A program made the translations under genes and the position numbers. A model generated the notes under the pieces. The model made no database searches, had not been told where the DNA came from, and saw nothing but the letters and a program-made list of their open reading frames with translations. 64,000 nucleotides of DNA from the NCBI GenBank assembly GCA_000403275.2, contig KE159600.1:269708-333707 (forward strand). The letters are read 5' to 3'. Of this stretch, positions 41,086 to 50,225 are shown one piece after another. The first letter of the stretch is position 1. The number at the start of each line of letters is the position of its first letter. Source of the stretch: Lachnospiraceae bacterium 28-4 (GTDB taxonomy: Bacteria; Bacillota; Clostridia; Lachnospirales; Lachnospiraceae).

Positions 41086-41601
41086 CTACAATTCTTCCTC
41101 AATCATCTGAACAATCGTATCCCCTGACTCGGATATTACCAGATATACATAGCTTCCTTTTGATTTTACAGAACTCTTATCCACAATTTCAAATTGTTCG
41201 GGCAGATAATTTTCCATTTCCCCCCTTTTTTCGTCCACTACTACCTGGAGCGCCTCGCTGATTTTTTCCACATCCCCTTCATCCTTTACTTTCATGATTA
41301 CGATGGTTTCCGCGCTCGTCGCCTCTTCCGACATCACGAATATGTACTCTTCCAGTTTTTCCGGGTCGATGCCATAGTAATTGGAAATAAAGCTGTCTGC
41401 CATTTCTACCGGGGAATGAAGTTCTACCGCCTGTTTGATGTCTTCATAGATCTCCTTTACCGGCCTGGCATTCACCGTCTCCTCCGCTTCACTTTGCTCC
41501 ACATTTGTTCCCAGCGTCTCCTCCGCCTTTCCGCAGCCTCCCAGCAGTACTGCGGAAACTGCCATGCAGATACATAATGTTTTCATTCCAAATTTTTTCA
41601 T
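41086..41601 (-). CDS. DUF4358 lipoprotein
   Basis: 171 residues. Signal peptide with lipobox (VSAVLLGGC, Cys23), an acidic linker, then the DUF4358 region with MADSFISNYYGIDPEKLEEY and VMSEEATSAETIVIMKVKDE. The role is unknown, but this domain is often found with MBOAT/DHHW surface modification genes in Clostridia. It lies 20 bp after the SGNH hydrolase gene and 17 bp before MBOAT. Confidence 0.8.
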   Translation of the reverse strand: MKKFGMKTLCICMAVSAVLLGGCGKAEETLGTNVEQSEAEETVNARPVKEIYEDIKQAVELHSPVEMADSFISNYYGIDPEKLEEYIFVMSEEATSAETIVIMKVKDEGDVEKISEALQVVVDEKRGEMENYLPEQFEIVDKSSVKSKGSYVYLVISESGDTIVQMIEEEL

Positions 41602-41621
41602 AAAATGTCACACTCCCTCTT

Positions 41622-42671
41622 CTATTTATCCAAATGCTCATCCGCATACTTCCTCAGCACCGATACCCATACATCGTATGCCTCCGGGTTCTGATGGGCA
41701 AAACCGTCGCTGCAGTATTCTTCCGCCAGATCTCCGTTTCCATCGGCAAGAGCCTCCGCCACATTCACGTAACCCCATCCGTTCTTCTCCGCCATCGTTT
41801 CCAGCATTCCGTTAAATTCACGGATTATATCATTTTGAAGCTTTCCTGTTTCTTTTCCTTTCAGCACATATGTCATACTCATAATAATAATTTCCGCATC
41901 CGGATTTTTTTCCTTGATCTTACCAATCAATTCTTCGTACTTTTCGCAGCTTCCCTCGACTCCGGTAATATTTAAGTCGTTCATCCCCAGCATCAGAAAT
42001 ACTCTTTTGCTTCCCATCAGGGAAACGGACTCCCATACCTGCCTCTGCTCTCCCTGGTATACCGGATGTACGCTCTCATCATTTACATCCCAAAGCGCAT
42101 TATTTGCAGAAAAGCTTCCCGCCGCCAGGAAATTCATCCTACTTAAGAACGTATCCTGCCTTTTCATCGCATAATTCCGAAATCCCAGCATAATCGAATC
42201 GCCAATAAAAACGGAATCATCGAAATATGCGTCGATCTCCTCCGCATTTTCTTCTGCTCCCTCTCCTTCTTCGCCGCTCTCTGTCTTTTCTCCGGACTCC
42301 GATGCTTCCCCTGCCTCTTCATCAGAAACAACGCCGTCTTCTGATGTTCCTTCTTCAGCGGTTTCGCCCGTTTTTCCGCCTTCTGCATCCGCCTCGTTAC
42401 CGGATTCCCCTTCTTCCGTTTTTTCGCCGTTTCCGGACTCCACTTCCGTTTTATCCGCTTCGGGTGTCCCCAAAATTCCTTTTTCCCCTTCCGTCTGATA
42501 AGTGTTCTTAACGATCTTGATACTTTCTATTTCACTGGCTCCTGTCACTATATCCGCCCCGGTTCTCATCGTCTTCTTGCCCGCCGCCAGAGCCTTTATC
42601 CCAAAACTTCCTATAATGGCAACCATTACCAAACCGACTGCTATTCCATATCTCCACCAGTTCTTCTTCAT
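41622..42671 (-). CDS. Membrane-anchored SGNH/GDSL hydrolase
   Basis: 349 residues. N-terminal anchor (YGIAVGLVMVAIIGSFGI), a long Glu/Gly/Ser-rich linker (about 70-155), then an SGNH domain with block I FIGDSIMLGF, block III LMLGMNDLNI and block V DGFAHQNPEAYDVW (the Asp and His). Likely a surface esterase or acetyltransferase acting with the MBOAT/DHHW genes below. It is the first gene of the operon. The linker is unusually acidic. Confidence 0.85.
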   Translation of the reverse strand: MKKNWWRYGIAVGLVMVAIIGSFGIKALAAGKKTMRTGADIVTGASEIESIKIVKNTYQTEGEKGILGTPEADKTEVESGNGEKTEEGESGNEADAEGGKTGETAEEGTSEDGVVSDEEAGEASESGEKTESGEEGEGAEENAEEIDAYFDDSVFIGDSIMLGFRNYAMKRQDTFLSRMNFLAAGSFSANNALWDVNDESVHPVYQGEQRQVWESVSLMGSKRVFLMLGMNDLNITGVEGSCEKYEELIGKIKEKNPDAEIIIMSMTYVLKGKETGKLQNDIIREFNGMLETMAEKNGWGYVNVAEALADGNGDLAEEYCSDGFAHQNPEAYDVWVSVLRKYADEHLDK

Positions 42672-42869
42672 TGTGACATCCCATCCTTTTTATTCACAAA
42701 CCATCTTATGTTAATACTTTATAAAATTTTACCCTCCCAATGCATCATATTCACATCATTTTTGCATCATATTTGCATCATTTTGTCTCTTTTTGTCGAA
42801 ACCACAAACGCAATAATCCTTCCTGAAAAATATCCTTTCCTCTTATTATAAGTACATATCTTTCTATTT

Positions 42870-43568
42870 TCAAGTGTTCCTCGTATATCGGCAGGATGGA
42901 AAATTTCCACATCCATAAAACGCTCCGAATTTTCCTTTTCTCAGGCAAAGCATTCCTCCGCATCTTGGACATTCCATGCTTTCTTCCCCTTCTTTTCCTT
43001 TCCCCATCTCCTCTTTTTTCTTTTTCCAAAGCTTTCCCAGCTCTTCAAAGCATTTCTGGTTCATCATACAATCGTTCAACGCACGGTGAGCGCCTTTTGT
43101 ATCGATATGAAAATACTCCGAAATATCCGTTAATTTATGATGGCGGAGTTCCGGCAGACAATGCCTCGACAAATACAGCGTATCGATATAGTCATTCTTC
43201 AACTCCTTCTCCAAAGCCCGCCATGCCGCATCATATGCAAAGTTCATATCAAAGGTATGTATATTATGTCCCACCAATATATCATCGCCGATAAAATCCA
43301 TAAATCCGGCAATAGCCTCCCGAATATCCGGCGCGTCTCTTACCATATCGTCCGTAATTCCGTTTACCGCCGTAGCGCCCGCAGGAATATGGCGTTTCGG
43401 ATTTACCAGCGTGGAATACTCCGCCGCCACCTCTCCATCACATACCCGCACTGCGGAAATTTCAATAATCACATCCCTCTCCGGGTTGACGCCCGTCGTC
43501 TCCAAGTCAAAAACCACATAATCCTTTACATATTTATTCCAACGCTTCCCTTTGTTCCTCACAGCCAA
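42870..43568 (-). CDS. DEDDh 3'-5' exonuclease with C-terminal zinc finger
   Basis: About 232 residues. Exo I motif VVFDLETTGVNPERD, Exo II region HNIHTFDMNFAYDAA and Exo III context KGAHRALNDCMMN match the DnaQ/PolC epsilon-type exonuclease. The C-terminal 40 residues, MECPRCGGMLCLRKGKFGAF and then FYGCGNFPSCRYTRNT, form a topoisomerase-type zinc ribbon (four cysteines) for DNA binding. A TTG start at 43568 is proposed (AAGGAG 7 nt upstream); the ATG at 43607 has no site. Role: DNA proofreading or repair. Confidence 0.85.
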   Translation of the reverse strand: MAVRNKGKRWNKYVKDYVVFDLETTGVNPERDVIIEISAVRVCDGEVAAEYSTLVNPKRHIPAGATAVNGITDDMVRDAPDIREAIAGFMDFIGDDILVGHNIHTFDMNFAYDAAWRALEKELKNDYIDTLYLSRHCLPELRHHKLTDISEYFHIDTKGAHRALNDCMMNQKCFEELGKLWKKKKEEMGKGKEGEESMECPRCGGMLCLRKGKFGAFYGCGNFPSCRYTRNT

Positions 43569-43660
43569 ACCGTTTCTCCTTATTCCTTCCTCATCAGCGC
43601 AATTCATGATATGTCACCAGTCGGCAGACTGATGACCTGCTTGCGCATCAGCACAATTCA

Positions 43661-45073
43661 TTAAACCATCCCATTCAATTCCTGATACAGCCTTTTCGCA
43701 TAACTGTCCGTCATACCGCAAATAAAATCCGTCACCAGTAAAAGTCGCAAATACAACTTTTCATGCTCATCTTTTCCCTGGGAATAGATCCGGTAAATCG
43801 CCTTATAATTATCCGAAACAAGCGCCATCATTTTTTCCTGGATCGGAGTTTTTCTTTGCTCTGTATCATATGGAATCGCCGCATCCACAAATTTTTCCAG
43901 CAGAAAACCCATAATTCTCTCCGCCGCAATTTCCAGCTTCAGTATAGGCTGGGATATGAAGGCGTAACGATAGGCAATGTCTCCCAATGCACGGGCCAAA
44001 TGCTCTCCCTCTGTGCCATACATCAGCTCTCTTTTGTAAGTCCCCTCCATAATTTCACAATAGTGTTCTGCAAAACCATCGGTAGCGCATGCAATCAGCT
44101 TTGCCTGTACCCGCACGATCCAATTTTGTACCGCATGTTCTTCCGGCTGGGCAATACCTCTTTCCAAAGCCTTCCGGTATCGCTCTTCCAATGAACTTAC
44201 CAGGCGGAAATATTCTCCGTCTTCCTCCTCCCCTTTGCCGCAGTCCTTCAGTTCCTGCACCAACTGTCCGAAAGTAATGCATCCTTTTTTAAAAGCATCC
44301 TCTACGTCTGCCGTCAGATATGCGATATCGTCCGCCGCTTCCAATACGTAAGACAGAGGATGTCTGGCTCCGTTTGTGCCAAGGCTTTCCTGCAAATCTT
44401 CAAAAATATCCCGCTCCGCATAATAATATCCCATTTTCTTATCTTTGATATCTCCGCTTTCTTTATTGATCCCGAGCGAAGAAACCGGATACTTAATAAT
44501 CGTGCCAAGCAGCCCTTTTGTCAGATTCATTCCATGTTCATCCACCAGGTAGTGGAGTTTCGTAACAAGCCGCAGCGCCTGTGTATTGCCCTCGAAATGA
44601 TACAAATCTTTTTTCATCTGCGGCAAAAGCAATTCTTCCACACTCTGTCCGTTATAAGATAACGCCTTCAGATTTTCCAGAAACCACTCCCGGATCACGG
44701 TCTCCCCAAAATGCCCGAACGGCGGATTTCCGATATCATGCAGCAGACCGGCGCATTGAAGGATGTCGCACACATCCGCCTGATAAGACTCCTGAAAAGA
44801 CGTATCCCCAATTTCCTGTATGATTTTTCTCGATATATTCTGCCCCAAAGACTTCGCCAGGGAAGATACTTCCAGCGAATGAGTGAGCCTCGTCCTGATA
44901 AAATCGCTTCTGTCCAGCGGAAATACCTGTGTTTTATCCTGCAAGCGGCGAAACGAAGCGCTTCCGATAATACGGTGGTAATCCTTTTCGAATTCCGTCC
45001 GCAGATCGCCGGCGCTCCTTCCTGTTCTGTAATTACGAATCCTGTCCTCGCATAAAAGCTGCCGCCATTCCAT
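43661..45073 (-). CDS. dgt: Deoxyguanosinetriphosphate triphosphohydrolase (dGTPase-like)
   Basis: 470 residues from ATG at 45073 (GGAG 8 nt upstream); the longer frame to 45163 is not supported. The HD domain has RTRLTHSLEVSSLAKSLG, the metal-binding LLHDIGNPPFGHFGE, and DDIAYLTADVEDAFKKG, typical of dGTPases that hydrolyse dNTPs to nucleoside and triphosphate. Family known to control dNTP pools and in some cases to restrict phages. It precedes the exonuclease gene by about 90 bp, where a small hairpin with the arms GTCA/TGAC and CAGTC/GACTG lies. Confidence 0.88.
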   Translation of the reverse strand: MEWRQLLCEDRIRNYRTGRSAGDLRTEFEKDYHRIIGSASFRRLQDKTQVFPLDRSDFIRTRLTHSLEVSSLAKSLGQNISRKIIQEIGDTSFQESYQADVCDILQCAGLLHDIGNPPFGHFGETVIREWFLENLKALSYNGQSVEELLLPQMKKDLYHFEGNTQALRLVTKLHYLVDEHGMNLTKGLLGTIIKYPVSSLGINKESGDIKDKKMGYYYAERDIFEDLQESLGTNGARHPLSYVLEAADDIAYLTADVEDAFKKGCITFGQLVQELKDCGKGEEEDGEYFRLVSSLEERYRKALERGIAQPEEHAVQNWIVRVQAKLIACATDGFAEHYCEIMEGTYKRELMYGTEGEHLARALGDIAYRYAFISQPILKLEIAAERIMGFLLEKFVDAAIPYDTEQRKTPIQEKMMALVSDNYKAIYRIYSQGKDEHEKLYLRLLLVTDFICGMTDSYAKRLYQELNGMV

Positions 45074-45315
45074 CTCTCTTCTCCATTTCTGCACGGCTTT
45101 ATCATACATAACAAGTTTGCGGATACCGTGCAGACACAAACTTTTCTTATGGCCATTCCCCAATGAATCACGCGACCACTAAAACATATCATTAAAACTT
45201 TACTACGTTTTGCCAGGAAACACAAGTATTTGACATTCTTTCCCCTCATAGTATATTATTAAATTACAGAGTTTGGAGTATATTTATCAACGATTAATAT
45301 AAAGGATGGTATCTT

Positions 45316-46224
45316 ATGATGAAAAGAAATGCAGGAAAAATATTTGCCCTTCTTATGTCGGGTTTCCTCATCTTTGCAGGCGGATGCGGAGCATCCGATG
45401 CGGAACCGGAAGCAGCAACCGAAGAAACGGCAGAGGAAAATGCCTCTGAAACCAACGAAGACAACAACGAGGCGGAAGAAAGCGGCACGGAAACCGATGC
45501 CGAAGCCTCTTCCGATGAAGCTCCGGCAGAAGAAGCCTCTGAAAGCGACACCGACCCTTCCCTGGAAACGGCTCAGACACAGGAAGATATTCCCTCTCCG
45601 GTTATATCCACGCCTTCCCGGCCCACCCAGGAAGAACTTCTGGCAGGAGACCGGCGGACTTTGGTCGGTATCGTTCTGGATGCCACACGGTATTCCGTTT
45701 CCATTCAGTCTACGGATGGAACTTCCTATTATCTTACGATTCCCGACAGCGGAGTTTCCGGCAACCTGTATTCTCTCACCATTGGCCAGATCGCCACATT
45801 TACCTACGCCGGTTCGCTGGACGACACCGCCCTTTTGGTTGATATTTCTGACAGCGGCCTCATTACAGGCATCTATGTGGAGGAATATGCTTTTGCCATC
45901 AAAATTATTAACGCGGTAAAAACAATGAATATGAAGGCGCTCTCAGACCTGACCAACTTTCCCGTCTTCCTGGATACCGGCAACTACAGCGGCCCCATCA
46001 ATACCTCGGGCGAATTCGAAGTGATCGACAGTGAAAAGATATTTAGCGAAGCGCTGGTCAACCGCATCGTCAACTATAATCTTTTTGACCTGAAGTTTAC
46101 GGATGCCGGTTTTGTACTGGGCGGAAACGGAGCCCCCAATATTACTTTTGATATTGACGACGACGGCATTCTTGGAATCATCGGTATCAACAGCGCTCCT
46201 GCCAACGACAGCACGAAAGATTAA
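45316..46224 (+). CDS. Lipoprotein with acidic linker, unrecognised
   Basis: 302 residues. Signal peptide with lipobox (LIFAGGC, Cys24), then a roughly 75-residue Glu/Ser/Ala/Thr linker, then a folded part beginning about residue 105 (RRTLVGIVLDATRYSVSIQS). AAGGATGG precedes ATG at 45316. The folded part has a TSYYLTIPDSG beta-rich stretch, then a helical AFAIKIINAVKTMNMKALSD. I do not recognise the family. It is a single transcription unit ending at the terminator 46253-46288. Confidence 0.65.
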   Translation: MMKRNAGKIFALLMSGFLIFAGGCGASDAEPEAATEETAEENASETNEDNNEAEESGTETDAEASSDEAPAEEASESDTDPSLETAQTQEDIPSPVISTPSRPTQEELLAGDRRTLVGIVLDATRYSVSIQSTDGTSYYLTIPDSGVSGNLYSLTIGQIATFTYAGSLDDTALLVDISDSGLITGIYVEEYAFAIKIINAVKTMNMKALSDLTNFPVFLDTGNYSGPINTSGEFEVIDSEKIFSEALVNRIVNYNLFDLKFTDAGFVLGGNGAPNITFDIDDDGILGIIGINSAPANDSTKD

Positions 46225-46252
46225 CACAAACCGCATATGAATAATAGATTAA

Positions 46253-46290
46253 AACAGGACTGTTATGAACATAACAGTCCTGTTTTTAGG
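46253..46290. terminator. Bidirectional terminator
   Basis: AACAGGACTGTTAT pairs perfectly with ATAACAGTCCTGTT around GAAC (46253-46284), A run before and T run after. It separates the convergent lipoprotein and NlpC/P60 genes. Confidence 0.88.
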
Positions 46291-46321
46291 TAAAAATTTT
46301 CAATTTTAAACTCTCTTTATA

Positions 46322-47563
46322 TTACGCTACCCTTCTGACACTTAAAATCGACTTATAAGTCGCCGTCGTTATCTTAATCCCCGATTTCGGCGTACTCGCG
46401 TGGACAATGTTTCCGTTTCCTATGTATATGCCCACATGCCCGGCGTAACATACAATATCGCCCGGCTGTGCGTTGGAGTAAGACACCTCTGTCCCCACAT
46501 TGCGCAGTTCCCATGAAGTACGCGGAACCGTATAGCCCTTATCCTTAAACACTCTCCAGACAAACCCGGAACAATCCGCCCCGTTGGTCAGGCTGGTTCC
46601 TCCTGCAACATAAGGGTTGCCGATGAACTGACAGGCATAAGAAGCGATCGACTGGCCGGCTGCGCTTCCGCCGGATGGCACGCTGACGCTTCCTCCCGAA
46701 GACGAACTGGAGGAACTGGAACTTGACGAGGATGCATAACTTTCCCCAGAAGAAGAATTTGCTTCCGCTTCCTTACGCTTTCGTTCTTCCTCCTCTTTCC
46801 TCCTGCGTTCCTCTTCTTCCCTTCTCTTCCTCTCTTCCTCTTCCAATTTTTTAATCTGGGCCGTCTGCTGCTTGATCCTCGTCCGGTAAGCCGCAGCCTC
46901 CTGCTTCGCCCTCGCTATCTGCACGCTGTAATTCTCATATTCCTGCTTTTTCTCTTCCAGCAGTTCTTCCATGTATTCCTGTTCTTCTTCCAATTCGTGC
47001 TGGGCAGCCACCAGTTCCGACTTTTCCTCTTCCAGTTTGTCCCAGACTTGCTGTGCATATTCTTTAGCGGCCTGATACTCTTCCAGCATTTTCCTGTCAT
47101 AAGTATACAGTTGTTCCACATAATCCGCCTTATTCAGCATATCCGCAAAGCTTTCGCTGGACATAAAAAGCTGTACATAAGAAATATCCCCTTGTTCATA
47201 CATAAACTTAATGCGGATTTTCATCGTTTCATACTGCTCTTCTTCCTGCTGCTTCGCAGCCTCATACTCCGCCTCCGTTTCTTCAATCTGTCCTTCTTTT
47301 TCCACGATTTCCTCTTTGATAAGGTCTACGCTGGCGATGATCTGCACCAGTTCCGCATCGATCTCCTCAATCTCTTCACCAACGCCGCTCTGTTCCCCTT
47401 CCAGCCCGGATATCTCTCCTTGTACGCTATTTAATTTTTTCTTGTCTTCTTCCTGCTGTTTCTTAATTTCGGATATGGTAGAAGCATATACCTCTCCGGA
47501 AAGGGAACCCAGGATAAGGCACGCTATGGCTATGCACGCCATCCTTGCCGCTTTTTTCTTCAT
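46322..47563 (-). CDS. NlpC/P60 (C40) peptidoglycan hydrolase with coiled coil
   Basis: About 413 residues. Signal peptide, a long N-terminal coiled coil (about 30-260, PcsB/CwlO-type) and a Ser/Gly linker, then an NlpC/P60 domain: catalytic Cys in ADCSGFVWRVF, His in AGHVGIYIG, and a third polar residue in GNIVHAS. It should cleave stem peptides in the wall, and the coiled coil usually binds FtsEX-type regulators. ATG at 47563 is preferred; the frame also opens at 47569 with a GTG. Confidence 0.88.
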   Translation of the reverse strand: MKKKAARMACIAIACLILGSLSGEVYASTISEIKKQQEEDKKKLNSVQGEISGLEGEQSGVGEEIEEIDAELVQIIASVDLIKEEIVEKEGQIEETEAEYEAAKQQEEEQYETMKIRIKFMYEQGDISYVQLFMSSESFADMLNKADYVEQLYTYDRKMLEEYQAAKEYAQQVWDKLEEEKSELVAAQHELEEEQEYMEELLEEKKQEYENYSVQIARAKQEAAAYRTRIKQQTAQIKKLEEEERKRREEEERRRKEEEERKRKEAEANSSSGESYASSSSSSSSSSSSGGSVSVPSGGSAAGQSIASYACQFIGNPYVAGGTSLTNGADCSGFVWRVFKDKGYTVPRTSWELRNVGTEVSYSNAQPGDIVCYAGHVGIYIGNGNIVHASTPKSGIKITTATYKSILSVRRVA

Positions 47564-47595
47564 ATGCACCCTCTGTTTTAACTATCGCCCTCGTA

Positions 47596-48990
47596 TTACA
47601 AATCGCAGTTCTTTACCGTCCTTGGGAACGGAATCACGTCCCTGATATTTCCCATACCTGTCAGATACATCACGCACCTTTCAAATCCCAGGCCAAATCC
47701 CGCATGGCGGACAGAACCGTATTTACGAAGATCCAGATAAAAACCGTAATCCTCCTTGCGAAGACCCAATTCCTCCATACGCGATTCAAGAAGCTCCAGC
47801 TGATCCTCTCTCTGGCTTCCGCCGATAATCTCCCCAATGCCGGGTACCAGGCAGTCCATCGCCGCCACCGTCTTGCCATCTTCATTCAATTTCATATAAA
47901 ATGCCTTAATCTCCTTCGGATAATCGGTGACAAACACAGGACGTTTAAATTCCTTTTCCGTCAGGAAGCGCTCATGCTCCGTCTGGAGATCGCAGCCCCA
48001 GAATACCTTATATTCAAACTCATCGTTATGCTTTTCCAATATTTCAACCGCTTCCGTATAAGTAACATGCCCGAAATCGGAGCTCAGCACATGCTGCAGC
48101 CGTTCGATCAGTCCCTTATCCACGAACTGGTTAAAGAAATTCATTTCCTCCCTGGCATTTTCCAGCACATAACGAATAATATGCTTTAACATAGCCTCTG
48201 CCAGAATCATATCATCTTTCAGATCCGCAAATGCCATCTCCGGCTCAATCATCCAGAACTCCGCTGCATGCCTTGTAGTATTGGAATTCTCCGCCCGGAA
48301 CGTAGGCCCGAAAGTATACACGTTTTTAAAAGCAAAAGCATATGTCTCCACATTTAACTGACCGCTTACCGTCAAATTCGTAGGCTTTCCGAAAAAATCC
48401 TGTGCAAAATCAATGCTTCCGTCTTCCGTCTTTGGCATGTTGCCAAGATCCAGCGTCGTTACCTGGAACATTTCTCCAGCTCCTTCGCAATCGCTGCCCG
48501 TAATCAAAGGCGTATGCACATAAACAAATCCCCTCTCCATAAAAAATGTATGAATCGCATAGGCGATTAACGACCGCACCCGGAACACCGCCTGAAAAGT
48601 ATTCGTGCGCGGACGCAAATGGGAAATCGTTCTCAAATACTCAAAACTATGCCTCTTTTTCTGCAACGGATAATCCGCAGTGGAAGCTCCTTCCACGAAC
48701 ACTTCCTCCGCCTGCATCTCAAAAGGCTGCTTCGCCTCGGGAGTGGCCACGATCGTCCCTCTCGCCACGATCGCCGACCCAACATTCAATTTGCTGATCT
48801 GTTCAAAATTCTCCAGCTTATCGCTGTACACAATCTGCAGCGGTTCAAAAAAAGTACCATCATTCACCACAATAAACCCAAACGTTTTGGAATCCCTGAT
48901 ACTCCTGATCCATCCTCCCACGGTCACTTCTTTCCCGATATACTTCTCTCTCTCACGATACAGCTCCCTAACATCCGTCAAATCCATCAT
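47596..48990 (-). CDS. asnS: Asparaginyl-tRNA synthetase
   Basis: 464 residues. N-terminal OB fold anticodon-binding domain ([21 protein letters not shown]) and class II catalytic core with motif 2 ([21 protein letters not shown]) and motif 3 ([20 protein letters not shown]). The final GFGLGFER and IPFPRT fit AsnRS rather than AspRS. It charges tRNA-Asn. AGGAG precedes the ATG. Confidence 0.95.
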   Translation of the reverse strand: MMDLTDVRELYREREKYIGKEVTVGGWIRSIRDSKTFGFIVVNDGTFFEPLQIVYSDKLENFEQISKLNVGSAIVARGTIVATPEAKQPFEMQAEEVFVEGASTADYPLQKKRHSFEYLRTISHLRPRTNTFQAVFRVRSLIAYAIHTFFMERGFVYVHTPLITGSDCEGAGEMFQVTTLDLGNMPKTEDGSIDFAQDFFGKPTNLTVSGQLNVETYAFAFKNVYTFGPTFRAENSNTTRHAAEFWMIEPEMAFADLKDDMILAEAMLKHIIRYVLENAREEMNFFNQFVDKGLIERLQHVLSSDFGHVTYTEAVEILEKHNDEFEYKVFWGCDLQTEHERFLTEKEFKRPVFVTDYPKEIKAFYMKLNEDGKTVAAMDCLVPGIGEIIGGSQREDQLELLESRMEELGLRKEDYGFYLDLRKYGSVRHAGFGLGFERCVMYLTGMGNIRDVIPFPRTVKNCDL

Positions 48991-49093
48991 TTCCCACTCC
49001 TATCCTATATTTTCACATCTTTACTTTATACCAGATAATACAACAAATAATTATTAAGCTAATAGCTTTGCGGAATCTTCCGTCCCGCAATTT

Positions 49094-50152
49094 TTACCCA
49101 GCATTCACCACCGCGTTCTCCCGCAGCATTCCCATTACTTTCTGTGCCATCATGGACTCCTTGTACCTTCTTCCGTCCACATCTTTTTTCAGTTCATCCA
49201 CCGATCCATATGCCGTATTCGCCACGATCTCTTCCATTTCCGCTTCCAGTTCTTCCTCCGACACATCCAAGCCCTCCTTATCCGCTATCGCCTGCATCAT
49301 AATGGACTGTTTGGCATAGCGTACCGCCTGATTCCGTATTTCCTTGGCGTAAGACTCCGCGTCCATACCATATGCCAGACTCATAAGCTGTTCCAGGCTC
49401 ATCCCATAATTGGCTGCTTCCGCCGTCAGATTTTCCCTCAATATTCCTTCATAGCCGTCCACCATACCCTGAGGGGGCTCCTTTGTGAACTCACAGCTTT
49501 CCATCAACATACTGACCAGCGAATTCTCGATCTCATCTTCATAGGCCGCCTCCGCGCCCTCCATCAGAAAATCATTCACATATTGCCGATACTCTTCCAC
49601 CGTGCTGCAGCCGATATCCAGCCCCTTTACATATTCATCGTTCAATTCCTGCAAAGTTGTTGACATAATTGTATTGACCGTGACCGTAAATACCACGTCT
49701 TTGCCCGCCATACCCTCATGGTAATCCTCGGGAAAAGTAAGGTTCAGTTCCACCACATCCCCTGCCTTTGCACCGATCAGCCCTTCCTCGAAGCCTTCAA
49801 TAAACCGGTGGGAACCCAGCGTCAGGTTCTGCCCGCTGGCTGTACCTCCCTCAAAAGCCACTCCGTCCATAGTACCCACATAATCGATATTTACCGTGTC
49901 GCCTTCCTTCGCTCCGTCTTTCGGATTCAATGACAACTGGTAATTGATATACGCATCCCTTTGCTCCTCCGTAACTTCCGGGGGAGCCTGTTCCACCGAT
50001 AAACCTTTATATTCACTCAGCTTGACGTAATCTTCCGCCCTGATCTCATCCAGATACACTTTCTCACTGTCGTCCGCTCCGCAGCCCGCCAGCAGCATTA
50101 CGGCAGCGGCAGCCAGAACAACGGCTATCTTTCCTTTCTTTACCTCTCTCAT
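49094..50152 (-). CDS. Trigger-factor-like lipoprotein with FKBP domain
   Basis: About 352 residues from ATG at 50152. Lipobox-type signal (AVMLLAGC), then a trigger-factor-like arrangement: FKBP peptidyl-prolyl isomerase domain (VNIDYVGTMDGVAFEGGTAS, LTFPEDYHEGMAGKDVVF) followed by a helical chaperone domain (YRQYVNDFLMEGAEAAYEDE and the C-terminal half). It is likely an extracellular folding factor. The frame to 50293 overlaps the cardiolipin synthase gene and is not credible. It lies downstream of cls in the same direction. Confidence 0.83.
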   Translation of the reverse strand: MREVKKGKIAVVLAAAAVMLLAGCGADDSEKVYLDEIRAEDYVKLSEYKGLSVEQAPPEVTEEQRDAYINYQLSLNPKDGAKEGDTVNIDYVGTMDGVAFEGGTASGQNLTLGSHRFIEGFEEGLIGAKAGDVVELNLTFPEDYHEGMAGKDVVFTVTVNTIMSTTLQELNDEYVKGLDIGCSTVEEYRQYVNDFLMEGAEAAYEDEIENSLVSMLMESCEFTKEPPQGMVDGYEGILRENLTAEAANYGMSLEQLMSLAYGMDAESYAKEIRNQAVRYAKQSIMMQAIADKEGLDVSEEELEAEMEEIVANTAYGSVDELKKDVDGRRYKESMMAQKVMGMLRENAVVNAG

Positions 50153-50225
50153 TCCAAAAACATTCTCCTTTTCGCTCTTTCCCTTCCATTTATACCACAA
50201 ATACCATTCTCTTAAAACCCTTTTT

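Noticed and set aside
42741-42786. Short direct repeats of a GCATCATATTTG-like unit between the SGNH and exonuclease genes
   Set aside because: Only about four imperfect units with no uniform spacer, so neither a CRISPR array nor a convincing iteron set.
45316-45580. Ser/Ala-rich frame on the minus strand opposite the lipoprotein linker
   Set aside because: It is the antisense shadow of the Glu/Ser/Ala-rich linker of the plus-strand lipoprotein gene.
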